Program-made: the position numbers and the translations under genes
Notes under the pieces: generated by a model
Databases searched by the model: none
What the model saw: the letters and a program-made list of their open reading frames with translations, nothing else
What the model was told of the DNA's origin: nothing
Source of the DNA: Edolisoma coerulescens
Taxonomy: Eukaryota > Chordata > Aves > Passeriformes > Campephagidae
DNA: 64,000 bases
Assembly: GCA_013397115.1 (NCBI GenBank)
Contig: VWZW01002576.1
Coordinates: 1,442,195 to 1,506,194 of the forward strand
Reading direction: 5' to 3'
In this document: piece by piece, positions 1-12,300 of the stretch
Layout of the letters: every line of letters starts with the position of its first letter
Position numbering within the stretch: position 1 is the first letter of the stretch

Positions 1-69
1 CACCTGCACAGGCTGTGCACTGCCCCCGAGGTTTGTCACAGCTTTTCTCTGGGGACCTGAGCCCCACAG
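1..69. other. Unassigned flank of the LTR at the window edge
   Basis: This stretch lies immediately downstream of the LTR when read on the minus strand. It starts CTGTGGGGCTCAGG, which contains a TGGGGCTC string loosely like a tRNA-type primer binding region, but the match is too weak to call. It is either the first bases of a proviral internal region that continues beyond the window, or host flank. Confidence 0.3.
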
Positions 70-436
70 TGTTGCGGCTGAGTCCGAACAGTGAAATAAG
101 ACAAACACCAAATCTCGGGATCAGAGATGAAAGGAAGCAACTTTAATAATTTCCAAGGGTTTTTATATACTAATTTGCAAAAGGTGTGTTAAGTGGCATA
201 AGGCAATTGGCCGTCTGGCCATCCATCCCTTGAAGGGACCGGTCAAATTCTGAGACACCCATTGCTAAATATTTTCTTAGTCAAAACCATAACAATCAGG
301 CAAACATCCTGCAGCTGCAAGAAGTTTACAAAACCGTAACATATCCTGAGATCGTTTGCATGGGAAAGACAGAACTCTCACAAAATGCTACAGAGAGCCG
401 AAGAAATTCTCTGCTGAAGCTTTTTCGTCATCCACA
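70..436 (-). mobile_element. Antisense LTR of an endogenous retrovirus (solo LTR or edge of a provirus)
   Basis: Read on the minus strand, the element begins TGTGGATGAC and ends CCGCAACA, so it has the TG…CA ends of an LTR. It contains a TATA box (TATATAAAA, plus positions 161-169) followed closely by an ATTAAA polyadenylation signal (142-147). That promoter-then-polyA order is typical of the U3/R part of LTRs. The 5 or 6 bases outside each end (CTGCGT and CTGTGG, minus strand) are only partly alike, so a target-site duplication is not proven. No polypurine tract precedes the start, so it is not an obvious 3' LTR. It could be a solo LTR, or a 5' LTR whose internal region continues past position 1. 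The family is not identified, and the outer boundaries are judged by eye. Confidence 0.6.
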
Positions 437-735
437 ACGCAGCGCCCCGGGATGGCTCTGATGGCAGAGCCATCATGGTCAGGGGTCTGCCTCCGCTGCG
501 GCAGTGACGCTGCAGCCCCCGATGAGAGGCAAACCCCGCGGGGTCAGGGCTGGCCCTGCCGAGGGGACATTCCCGTCCCAGCTCCTGCTGGCCCGCGCTG
601 AGCCCCGGCTGGGACTAAGGAGGGGAGCGCTCTGCGGAGCGCAGCTTGGCTCGGGCTGCGGGAGGACCAACCCTACCCATCACTGCTTGTCGGCGCCAGA
701 TGGGCGGGGAAGGAGCGGGGGAAGCCAAAACCAGC
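437..735. promoter_or_regulatory. CpG-dense GC-rich stretch (candidate CpG island)
   Basis: GC content is far above the rest of the window. By hand I count about 22 CpG dinucleotides between 437 and 720, close to two thirds of the number expected from base composition, whereas neighbouring sequence is CpG-poor. A GC box (GGGCGG) lies at 702-707, followed by another GC-rich purine stretch. No TATA box or clear first exon was found. It may be an orphan CpG island or promoter, or part of a GC-rich repeat next to the LTR. Open frames in this block exist on both strands because GC-rich DNA has few stops; none is recognisable. Confidence 0.45.
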
Positions 736-921
736 CCCGAACAGAGGAAGCATCTTTCAGAAATGTCTGCAAGGGGATTTTCTGCCTATGCCAGAACAGC
801 CTCTGGCCCGCTCTCCACAAAGCGTGGAGAGGGCAAGAGGAATCCCGGCGTCAGTCATAGGAAGAGGCAGAAGCTTATTTGTTGTGGTGCTTGAAGCATA
901 GCTCTCCTGACCACAGACCCA

Positions 922-983
922 CTTGTAATCCCTGGAGCCAGCCCTTCCAATCTTGCCCGTTCTGTGATTCTCTAATTCTGTGA
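922..983 (+). mobile_element. CR1 LINE 3' terminal fragment
   Basis: The sequence carries a CR1-like end (…cagcccttccaatcttgccc…) followed by three diverged 8-bp tail units of the TTCTGTGA type. This is the characteristic 3' terminus of avian CR1. Only about 60 bp are recognisable, so it is a severely 5'-truncated, old copy. Confidence 0.6.
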
Positions 984-3379
984 CAAAGAGATGCAAATAT
1001 CAGTATGGAAATGGATGCAAAAAGAACTTTTACACAAATCAAACTTTGCCAGTCAGTTGGATCCCAAATAATAACTTATCCTTTCAGTGTATTCTGTCTT
1101 CAAGCAGATAATAAATCCAAATTACAGTCTGAAGTATTATTGCTATACCTTTCTTCCTAAATAATTAATCTCTTTAAACATCTTCTGAAACAAACTTGAA
1201 TCTGAAACAAATATTTCTGATGAGCAGCACTAGTGCCCATATTCATACTTTTCATTATGTTATATATTTTTGAAATTTTGATTTAGATGGGATTGTATTA
1301 TCTCCAGTCATGAAGGATTCAGGAAGAAATGAGAAATACAGTCCAAACTCCTGCATTATCTCAAGTAGACTGTACACTGAATTTCTAATAGAATTTCTCT
1401 CGGAGGGTCTAAATCTCAGGCTCTTTCTGGGATAGTCTGAAAAGAACAAGATAGAATCTGCTTATCACCCTTTCCCCTTGAAAGCACAAGAAAGGTAAAC
1501 AAGAAAGGCAACTTGTCAGCATTGAGACAATTACTTCTGTTTCTAAGATCACAGCCTGAGACTGATAAGGGATTTTTATAAGGGATTTTTGTATCCAGAT
1601 TAGAAGAAATCAGCAAGTGTGCATGGGCATTCTACTATCTAGATTTCATGGTGTTTCCTGTGTCCTTATGTATCTAAGGGCAAAGTCGTTTCACTTTAAT
1701 TTCACTTTGCTTGGTGCCAGAAAAAAAAAACCAAACTAAAACAACAACAACAACAACTAAAAAACCGCACAACAGAAAAAAAACCCAAACCCAAACCAAC
1801 CCTATTGATCTATTCTGGAATCAGTTATTTCATTTTACCAGAGTAAACTATGAGAGAAGATGCAGGCCTGCATTGCCAATCCTAGCAGTGGAAGATATAC
1901 CAATAGAAAGTGTTTTTTCTACATAGCTATAGGTGTGGCACCCCATCCTGAAGGGGAAGGGAGCACCCAAGATTCATAAACACCTGTTGTCAAAAGGAAA
2001 CATAAAGCCAGAAGGTCCACAGAAAGTTTTACTTGTAAATTATACACACAGCATGAAAATTGTATGTTAGTCCCCCACCATGGAGCTAAGTTTCTTGTTT
2101 TCTATGTGAATTTGTTATTATGCTCAGTCCCTTCTTCTAGACCTTTCTGGAAATGGGTCAGAAGCCTTCGAGGCTGGTCTTGCTCCCCCCTCCTGGGTCA
2201 CCCTTTGGTTAGCAGTCCATGCCCAGTTCTCAGTCTCATTCCTCTGCTTGTGCTCTGCTGTGTTGTGCTTATCTCCAGGAGCCAGAGCAAAGATGTTTGT
2301 CACAGAAAAATGCTGCCTTACTTCCACATGTCCCCCTTCTCCAGGCGCTTCCTGCTCTTTCTCACAGCCTGTTGTTACCAACACTCCTTGGCTGGCTCCA
2401 TGGCTATGCAACAATTGGTGTTTGAGATATCCGCATCAGCCCCTTATCTTCTAGGCTGCTACAAAATGTTCTGCCCACAGACAGCCCTTTTTGTGGAAAG
2501 TACTTGTCTTCCCTTGCTTTGTTGGTCCCACTCTGCAAGCAGGTGTGTAAAGGTTAGATAATAGACCTTTCACTCATCATTCTTCCCCCAGAACAGAAAT
2601 GTGTGCTCTCAGGAAGGAGAAAAGCCTGCTTTCTTTGCTAGCAGAGAGACAGAAGAGATAAAGTCATTAAGCTTTTGCCCACAGAACAATCTTTTATAAA
2701 ACCAGGAACAATTTTGCCAATTATTTGTTCATTTTGAAAATTGTCCTTTTTTTCTCTGCAGAACATAACAATCTCCAAAGCATCTTGCTCACCTAGCAGC
2801 TTAAATCCCAATGAAAGGTGATTTGAGCTCTTAAATTACTCAGCTTTTTTTCAACATTGGAGATTCCAGTTAAGCAAATACCAAACTAATCCAGTGTTTG
2901 CTTTCCTGTTCATCTAAATCTTGTTTTTGGAAGCGGCAGGAGCAAAAACAACCCCACAGAAAATTCTTTTTTTCTTTTCCTGAACTAACTAATTTATCAT
3001 GAGGGAAAATTTCATTGGGACGTATCTCTTTACTTAGCAAAGCTAACCTATTTTATTTTGGAATGTGAAACCACACCAAAACATGTCAATGGTATTTGAT
3101 CCATGGACAAAATACAGGTCAAAATAACTGTATACAGGGTGTGACTGAGTACCCTATCTTCTATGGCCTCACAATTAGGACCTTAAAAGTCCTCACTGAG
3201 CAGAAGACCAAATTCATACTGTATCTTTAAGCTAATCATTCGTGTGGAAAGAAACAAGAAAAAGAGAAGCTGACAGAAGCACTTTCTAGTAAATAGTACT
3301 TCCAAGACAAAGTACACTGTTGAAAATAAAGAATTAGTAAATAAATTTACCATGTTATTATGACTGTAATAAGACTCAC
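984..3379. other. Non-coding stretch with an A-rich patch and a pyrimidine-rich block
   Basis: No gene is recognised. From about 1930 to 2580 the plus strand is C/T-rich and holds the longest single frame here (2064-2561, 165 codons, plus). Its translation is Ser/Leu/Cys-rich and unlike any family I know, so it may be a decayed LTR or other repeat. A minus-strand frame at 1255-1442 follows a good acceptor (TTGTTCTTTTCAG) but has no clear donor. Confidence 0.3.
1720..1803. repeat. A-rich low-complexity tract with (CAA)n
   Basis: A run of ten A is followed by an ACAACAACAACAACAAC block and then alternating A runs with CCCAAAC units. It is one of several similar A-rich or (reverse) T-rich patches in the window. 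Confidence 0.85.
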
Positions 3380-3485
3380 CTGTCTCCAGGGTAAAACCAC
3401 AAGCAGTTCATTTACTCTCCTAGCCACCAAGAAAATCCTCCCACAGAATTTACCTACTTTTTTCTTAAACAACAGCGAAATCTTT
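3380..3485 (-). other. Weak candidate exon (35 open codons) with a consensus donor
   Basis: On the minus strand an acceptor-like CTGCGCATTCTATAG is followed by 106 bp that stay open in one frame (one base plus 35 codons) and end at a consensus donor CAG|GTGAGT. The peptide is basic and hydrophobic, includes a run of three Lys, and ends …LPWRQ. The acceptor pyrimidine tract is poor and no family is recognised. A chance combination of splice sites is quite possible at this genome scale. Confidence 0.2.
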
Positions 3486-6400
3486 CTATAGAATGCGCAG
3501 ATGGCGCACTCAGTCAAATAAGGGGGAAAAGTTGGAACAAAACTCAAGGGCAGACTGTGGTATATCTGTGATTCTTTTCATTAATGCTGTGATAGTCTTA
3601 ACCACAAACTAAAATGTCTGTCAACAGGCTGAATGCAACAAACCTGCAGTCATTTCTCAGCTCAAACCTCTGTCGATCTCAGTTCAGAGCCACAACTCGG
3701 GCAAAAGTGCAAAGTTCGGGTTTATGTGATATCTGTCCATCCAGTGACAATTCACAAAAAATCATTTTAGAGGCAGCCCCATATGTAATCTGATTTGGGA
3801 TACAGTGTTAAACTTCTCTTCAGAAAAATGCCCAATTTTTCAGATATATTGCTGTTTGATTTTAGTGTAAATCTTTTATTATGCTGTAAACATAAATATA
3901 TTATGCTGTAACCAATACAGTGCATTGTGTGTATAGAGTATAAGCAATGTCATGTAAATAGGTTATATTTAGTGTTAATATGTCTTACATAAAGGGAAAG
4001 TAGCTATTTTAAAACATAATCAAATTTAATATATTTAATTACATAACATGAATTTAAAAATATATGTGTATTATCCATTAAATGCTAATATGGATTTTTT
4101 AAAAATACCAAAATTCCAAAAATGGGAATTTTGAAGAACATGATAGTAATACAGAGTAGTAACAGAAATTCAAACTATTGTATGTGAAGAAGAAGGGATT
4201 TGCTTATATGCATAAAAATGCATTGAAACTGGGATAAGAGATAAGAAAATAAAACTGACACTTGTCAAACTAAATTCTGATGTTATATTTGATTTAGATG
4301 AATTGCTTTGATACAGACCAGATAACACAATTGAGATAATCCAAATAAAATGGAAAATATACAATAAACACTTAAATCTATATCATTCTAAAAGAGCAGC
4401 AGCGAGATAAAAGTGTTTGTATTATATTAAAATAATCACCACTAGTCAATCTAGTTTTCATAAGCTCTACAAACACTCATGTAAACTATCTGTGTATGGG
4501 CTAAATGGATATTCTCTATTTTCCACAAGAAAGTACCTCTTATTTGAGCTGTAATTAGCCACTTTCTCTCTCTCTCTCTCTCACAAGATATTGCTTCTTT
4601 TGAGCCTAATCCCACCCAGAATTTATGTAAAATCTGTGCATTCATGGAAAATAGTTGCACAAGACTCAAGGTTCCCTTTAAAAAGATTTTTAAAATGATT
4701 CCTCTAGGCAGTAAAGATTTTTTGTATTAAGTGACTGGCAGTCAGTACTTCTGAGAAATATATCATCTATTAAGATCTTTGAATTAGAAATGGATTTTTA
4801 AATGTCTCTAGTCCATGCTGGCAGCCTGGGATGTGATACAAATTTCTATATATCTTTTGTGGGTATTTTGCTTCTTTGATTTAGGAGCACAGTCTGCATT
4901 AGAATCAATTTGTATTTTGAAGTAATTTAGGCTTTATTCTGAACCTACAAAATGGGATTTTAAAACCAAAATGGCATTGGCATCTGAGCTGAATATGAGA
5001 GCTGTGCTCCCTTCTGGGGATAGTCAAAAGACATTAGGCATCTCAGAATGGGGAATTTTCTGAGATAACCAAGATAATTCACTGAGGACATGGTCATATT
5101 TAAATCAGACCCTGATCTTTCAGGGATCTTGGTGCCACATTGCAACTACCACGAAGGAGCTCCTCCAAAAGGAAACAGGAAACACCTGCTCCTTCATTAA
5201 TTAATTAAATCTCACTTCAGAAGGAGGAGCTTAAAGAGGGTGTCCTGCCCATTTTCCCACTTTTGCTGATGCAGCAGTAGTGAGAGCAACACCAAAGGTC
5301 TGAGTTCAGTGCCCTCTGGGGCACTCTGTTACAACTTTTCAGTTCTAGTAATCTGCAGGTGTGTTGGAAGCTGTTTACTTTCCATATAATTCAGTGAGCC
5401 AGAGAGATATAAGGAATTGCAGACCGAGTCTGTAGGGAAGTACTTGGGTCATCCAGCTTGAAGATGGAAATCCTGTATTTCAGCTGTGTTCTGAGCACTC
5501 TTTGTTTGTTCTGCATTAAGCAATCACTGCTGGAAATACTGAAAAACTTAGAAGAGGCTCGCAGCACAGGCTGCACTGCAGACAGAAAAAGGAGTTAAAG
5601 TATGTTTCATTAACTCACATTATGTGGGACTTATATATAAAAAATCCCACTAATATGGGACTTCGATGTGAGAAATCCACTGAGCTGCTCAGCCCAGTGT
5701 AGGGGTAAGTGCTTCTGAGCACATCAAGAAGATTACTCTATAAGTTCAAGAATTGAAGGTAACTAACATGTGTTATTGCTTAATTATTTAAAAATTAGTG
5801 TTACGTGACTTTAGGAATTAGGCGTTGGAGTTTTGAAGATCTGAAGTCAGAGCAGAGAAGCCCTGTCTTTATGGGTTTGTTATTAAGCATTTCTGGAAAA
5901 GCTGATGTACGAGTACCATGGCTTGGGGTCTTCATATGTGAATACATAAGGTGTTGTATCTTATTATAGCTCCTTTGGAAACTTTATTTTCTATCTGAAT
6001 CTCTGATGCTGTGTGATAACTGATAGGAACTTCTACCAGGTGATGTCTAGTTCCACTCCATAGACACCCCCAAAAACTTCTGCCTACTCTCGGCCTTGGA
6101 TTTTAATGTTGTGTTTTGTTGTGTAAGTTTGCTGTGGTCTAAATATTTGATACTAATGCTGTTTTACTGCAGTTTAAGGATTTTCTGGTAATGACTTTTA
6201 ATCAGCTTCATTCAAAACTGTCATGTGAACATAGTAAATATTGGCTCTCAAGAAGGTAGAAATCATCAAATCTGTGGTGATGTTGATTTAGATATATGTG
6301 CTGTGGTAAGGAATATCTTGGATGTAATTGGAGGAATTAAATAACAAAGCTGAGAGGGTGCTTGTGCCAGGGTTAATGGGAGGCAGGTTTACAAATTATG

Positions 6401-9313
6401 TAAAAGGTTATTTTTCTTGACCACTGCAGAGTCGTTCCTTTACATTTGCTAGAAAATGCAGGGAAGCACTGCTCCAAGTTCCAGTTCACTTTGCTTAGAG
6501 TACCACAGACAGAATTTACAGGGAGAATACTTCACCAACACAGGGCCATGAGATGTTAGATGGAGATGAGTACTGGCTAGAAAGCATTTAATTTTCAAAA
6601 GTTTTTCTTCTGCTTTGGAGAAAAGAAATATCATTAGGAGTGTATGGGCAAGAAGAACAGTAAAAAAAAAAAGCAGTAAGTAACTGAGAACATCTATTGA
6701 TTCTGGAGTACTCACTTGCACCATTCCAGAAGATCTAGGTTCAGCATCTGCTCCAAATCAGATGGTCAGTGTATTCCAACTCCAAAATTATTAGTATTTT
6801 GAATCTAGAACCCCTCCTTCCAGGCTTCCTTCTGAAAAGTATGATAGAAAAATATTTAAAGTTTTTTCTTCTAACATAGACAACTTTTCTTGAAATATTC
6901 CTCATCAGACCCACTGGGTTGACATTATGGGAGCACTTAAGAAATAACACAAGCTGAGCAGCAGAGAATAGTACTTGTCTTGTTTTCCTGAAGGCATTCA
7001 AGATCTGGGCCCTCAATATCTGAGTTACTCTTGTCACTCCATACAGCATGTCTCCAGCCCCAGTGGTTTTTCCCCTCCAGTACATTGTTATATCAAAATT
7101 CCTTTTCCTGTGGGAATAATATATATTTAAACACTATTATAACTATTTAGCTCAGCTCAAGAGGTAATTTCTTCAGTGTATTGATGTGAAATTTTGCAGA
7201 ACTAGTATCTCTGTAAATCTTATCACTCAGGGATGCTGTTGGGCATTTACCATGGGGTGTTCCACTAACCTCAAGCAAGAAAAGGATTTGTCATCATAAT
7301 GAGAAGTGTAAGAAAGTTCTATTGGGCTGAGAACTCAGTTGGAATTAAGTTTTCAAAATAGTAATTTATGCCTTTCTGGAATGAGAAAAGAAAGCAAAAA
7401 CACTTAAAGAGGCAGATAGTTATTTTAAAATCTAATTTTTAATTTAAAAATTACAGACATGTGGAGTTAAAGGCTGAATGAAACACAAATTATAAACCAA
7501 AAGCAAATATATATTTACTTTATAAGGCTACATCATCAAGTTTGGATGTTGTGCTTGAGTACCTCCTGTACTTTTCATATGTCATTGAACTATAATGATG
7601 CACAAACAGACCTCGGGAAAGCCCTTTGAAGAAGAATGGATTGCAATATGTGTTTCTGAAAAGAAAGTAAAGGTCAGTTACTCTGGAGTGCAAATGTAAT
7701 GGTAGCATTGCTCTGAGACCGATGTGTTCAACAGCCTTCTGGTAGCCTCCACCCCCATCTGGAATTTCAGAAGCAGCAGTCCATGTGCTTTGGCACTTAT
7801 TCGAAGTGATGCTGTTTTAAAATAAACAAAATCTGAGAGCTAAAGGGAACATTCAAATGTGTGGAAGAATTCCCAACAAGTCTGGACAGAGGGACTTTGC
7901 TGTGCACATTCAGTTGAATTGTAAGCTGTTCACTGAATCAAATGCATGAGCTCCTGAAAGAGCTGGGGCTGGAAGAGTAGAAACAAACTGCAGTACAAGC
8001 TCTTCACGGGTCCTTATTATCTGACCAGTTTCAAAACAGGAGCCAAAGAACCACCATTCACACCTCAGAGAAAATGCAGAAAAAAGTCTTGAAACTGCCT
8101 GCTGTATTTCTGTGCCATCAGTCACCCATGGCAAGTGACCCTGTACAAAGCATGAGGAATGCAAAAGGCTTTAGTATGCACCCAAGGACTGTGATTTATA
8201 AGGCATAGAAAGCCCAGCTTAGTCATTCCAACTCTGCAGTAGGTGAGTTGGAAAAATTTAACAAACTTGTTGATTGCCACTGGAAGATATGGGGAACTAA
8301 AATACAAGAATCTCCTTGTTGCAAGGAGCACTTGTTTAAGAGACTAGAATAGAGTATTTGGTACAAATACTGGTACCAGAGCCTTATGTAATGTCAGCTA
8401 CTGAGAAGTCTGGATGCTTTAGTCAAATTTGATGGGCTAGTGAAGGTAATGAATGCCACCCTAACTCATGATAGCACAGTAGCACTGAGACTTTTGCTCA
8501 GTACTGTGCAAGAATTTGTCCACAGGCTTCTGTTGTTCAAACCTTTCTAAGCAGCAAGGTTTTCCAAAGCACTCAGAAACAGTGATGAAAAAGTCTGATC
8601 ATTTTCACGAAGACAGAATTGTTACAGTTAGCTAAGATTCAGCCCTTAATCAGAGGTGCTAGAGCTGCTTGCCTTTGATTCATTCTCTGTCAATGTTTGC
8701 ACCTTCGTTGGGGTGTTGACAAAGTGAATGGGGTGTCTTGCTGACCATTTTGAACACTAGAACCAGAATAAAGAAAACAGAGCTCCTAAATTATTGTCAC
8801 CTGACATTTCAACATATAAAGAATTTCTGTGCATCGACAAGAGAACACGGAACTCTGCAGAAAATCTTCTGTGAGTCTGCACGAGGCTTCCCAAAACACC
8901 AGTGCTTGAGGGATTCCATTAAAAGACTCAGAAATGTTATCAGGATTTCTTGAGGTAACTTTAGCACTGCTGGAGCTCCAGCAGAGAATTATTGATCACT
9001 GTGGTTCTGCTGTTCCTTTTGAGCCTTGCAGAACAACACCTCTTCCCTTTTAAGTTCTGGAGTACATTATGCACAAAGTATCTGACATAAGATCTAAGTG
9101 CACTGCAGTTAAAGTAGGGTTCCTTTACAGGTCCAGTGTTTTGCAAGGTTTTTTTCTTAGTTTTTTAATACTTATATCTGCTCCTTACACATTTCACTGC
9201 CTTTGTGTGCTCTGGTTTGTTTCTGTAATTGTTGAACAATGGCAGAGAATCAGGAAAATTGCTTTGGATTGATTTGGAAGTAATTTTATCTTCCCATTTG
9301 CTATGAAAGGTAA
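3486..9313. other. AT-rich stretch without recognised genes
   Basis: It is unique-looking, AT-rich sequence. A minus-strand frame at 5391-5576 follows a fair acceptor near 5540 but lacks a donor. A minus-strand 114-codon frame at 6741-7085 has no recognisable domain. A short (TC)n microsatellite is listed separately. I see nothing else I can support. Confidence 0.5.
4565..4582. repeat. (TC)9 microsatellite
   Basis: Nine uninterrupted TC dinucleotides. Confidence 0.95.
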
Positions 9314-9340
9314 TTTTTTTTTTTTTTGAAAAAAAAAAAA
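9314..9340. repeat. T14-G-A12 self-complementary homopolymer pair
   Basis: Fourteen T, one G and twelve A lie in a row. The arms can pair as a perfect hairpin. It is followed by a CCCAAACAAAAACAACC A-rich patch, and length errors in assembly are likely here. Confidence 0.9.
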
Positions 9341-12300
9341 CCCAAACAAAAACAACCACAAATTTTCAAGGAATTTTGAGCTCTAAGAATGTGATATTTA
9401 GGCATAACTTGAACCAAAATGCCATTTGTTAAACACTTAATTGCTTCACATGTATTTTATAGTGTTCAAATTAAGTATTTTATAATTTTCTGTCCTTTAT
9501 TTTTTTTTCTTTTAAGTAACTTGGTGTGACTAAAATAATTTTTTAAGTGGATTACTTTGTGTTTTCTCTTCTTGGGGCATCTCATTGTGGAGGGGATAAA
9601 ACTGTAAAAAAAAGTTTCTGAGGAGCCCTTTGCCTGTTTCAGCTGGCTGGCTTCATAATTTTTATCTGCAGATAAATTAAGGCATCTTTTCAAAGCACCT
9701 GTCTCAAGTCATCTACCGTGAGGGAAGAAAAATTTAGGATCTTCCTACCCACCAATAGATAGATTCAATAACAAAAACTCAAAGAATCCATCAATAATTC
9801 AAAGGAATTTCTGCTTTCAGATACTTAATGCTGCCTTCTGTGCTATGGGCAAAAATCTGCCTTAGGCAGGTGATCAGCACTAGGCCTGTGTTCTGTCTAA
9901 ATCCCACATCAAATCCTCCACGTTTTATATATATATATTCATTATCAACTCCTTCTCCTTCCCACAGCAGATAATGTAGCACAAGTGGGGATAACTGAGT
10001 CATTTTCTCATTATAAACTACTTTACAATTCAATGCAAAAAGGAAAAAAAAAAACAACAAAACCCACTCTACATTAATATGTATAAGAATTTTTAAAGTT
10101 GAGAAATGTTTCACATAGAAGCCGAGTCAATCCCCTTCACACATGTACTATTTTATTATAGAATTATGCTTACAGTTTCGTTTCATGCTTCTGTATGCTT
10201 CTGCATGTTTATACCACCATGGGAATATTGTTGTGCTGGTAAATGTCTTCAAATTTGATAATCTGGGGTGCAAAACTACTGTTGGGTTGAATTGCTATTG
10301 ATATTTATGAAGTAGAGACAGCAAAACCAGGGTTAAATCAATTATTCATAATTAATTGTATATTCAAATTAAATGTGCTTAAGATTCAGTGTGAGATTCA
10401 AATACATTTTGTGCATAAGTATATTTATTTCATGCCTGGATCACTGCATACTCAAATAAGCTATGTTCAGCTAGCCACATATGTGATGTGGGACTTGAAT
10501 CAGTACTTTGTGGAATTCTCTTAGATACTCAATTTGCTGCATTATAATCCAAATACCTATCACCCAGGTAAATTTAGTGGAGTTGGGGGAAGAGGAGCAT
10601 TAGGTTTTTATTTTTTTTTTCTTTTTGAAAATCTGCTTTAACAGAAGCAATACTGAAAAATATATTGGTACAGAAAGATATGGTTCAGCAAATGCAGTGC
10701 AAAATTCTGACTCTGTTTAATCTGATGTTAAAACTCCAGGTGATTGAAAGGAACTCACTGGTAGCTCAATCCAAACAGGGCCAATTTTAGTCGTATGTTG
10801 CTCTTTGCCAGGAACAAAAGTATAGATATTTTTTCTGATTAGTGAGGTATTCTCTACCTTAATCAGTAGAAATGGATGATAAAGGGGGCAGTCTAGATGC
10901 AGCTACTTCCTTAACTTCAGATTACTAAATTCTGAGAGGGATGATACACAAAATGTGAGGGAATGTAACTTTTACAAAGTACGAGTGAGGTACACACTCC
11001 AGAGAAAACCTGCCTGAAACGGAGCTAGAAATTTCATCAGTTATTTTGCCCTCAGTCAGATGAAGCTGTTTGAGTAGCCAACTGTTGCCATGTTTGCATT
11101 TCAGCTCTGAACTGTCTCACACAAATTGCAGTTTAGGTTTCTTGTGTGCTCATTTCCATTCTTTGCATGTCCCTCTAAGGCTGGGTGTCTCCCAATGTGT
11201 CACAAGTACCAGGCTTCTCGTGTGCTCTGTCAGTTCAAGGAGGTTTCAACCGCTGTAAAGGATGAGCTGTGAAGCCCAAACTACACAGTAGGGCCAGGAG
11301 ACATACCTGGATGCAGCTAATCCTCCACTATCACAAGCAGACACATTACGGGCCTTTTTTTTTTTTTTTTATAAACTGACAAGTCATACTGTAGAAGCAA
11401 CTAGGATTTATCCTTTGCTTGACAAGCAGTCCCCAAACCTCTCTGCTGGAACAGTCAGGAATTGTCAGCCCCCAGGTTCTACAGGAACACATTGCTTTGG
11501 GTAAATTTCCACAAGGAAGCTGGGCATCTTGCATAAGCACTGCATTGCTGCCAGCTGGCATCCCAAAGGGCTGACAGGAAGCAGAAGGCCTCAGGAATTC
11601 CAGCTTTCAGGCCTGCTGTCCTTAGTTTTTTGGGATCAAAGTGTATGTAGTTTGCAAGGAAATCAACACCAGAGTTGTCTTAATGACAGTGGAGTACAGA
11701 GGACATGTTTTTGCAAGGAACTGTAAAATCCATGACTTTTAAAATTGAAGTTAATTAGAATTTTATAATATTTACCTGTTCTCTGAAACAGGATTATCGT
11801 TCTTAGCCTGTAGGTATGTTGAAATAGAAATCTACACATTCCCTTCAGAGAGAACAAGCTTCTTTTGACTGACTGAGATCTAACTATTCTAAGTTTTGGT
11901 AAAGATCACCTCAGACATGACAAAGTCTGATCGCTTCTTTTTCTTTCTTTGTAGCTCAGAGAGACACTAAAATGTCACTTGGTACTTGTGTCATCCCACA
12001 AAGCATTCAGATCTCTGACCTTCTGTGTCTGCTCTTGTTCACTGTTTTTCTTGTCACCTTGTGTACTTCTTTCTTGTTTGTGTTCCCAGCACACAATAAT
12101 GTTGTTCTCAACAATTTGGATGCCCATGATTGGCAGCTTATGCTTTTTCTGTTGAAAAGAAATATGGCAGTTCATGGAAACTTTCTAGGATCTTTGTCAA
12201 CATGATGTATTTCAGAAATACACAAATAGTAAATTACTGGCAGAATAGCAAGATACATTTGATGTGAGTCACTGAAGAGAGTTTTATCTATTCAGCCATT

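Noticed and set aside
1255..1442. Minus-strand frame after a good acceptor (TTGTTCTTTTCAG)
   Set aside because: There is no clear donor and no polyA signal, and the peptide is not recognisable; acceptor plus a 60-codon frame is expected by chance in 64 kb.
2064..2561. 165-codon plus-strand frame
   Set aside because: It is low in charged residues, has no family signature, and lies in a pyrimidine-rich block where stops are rarer; the opposite strand is also open.
5391..5540. Minus-strand frame after the acceptor-like TCTAAGTTTTTCAG
   Set aside because: No donor, no homology recognised, short frame.
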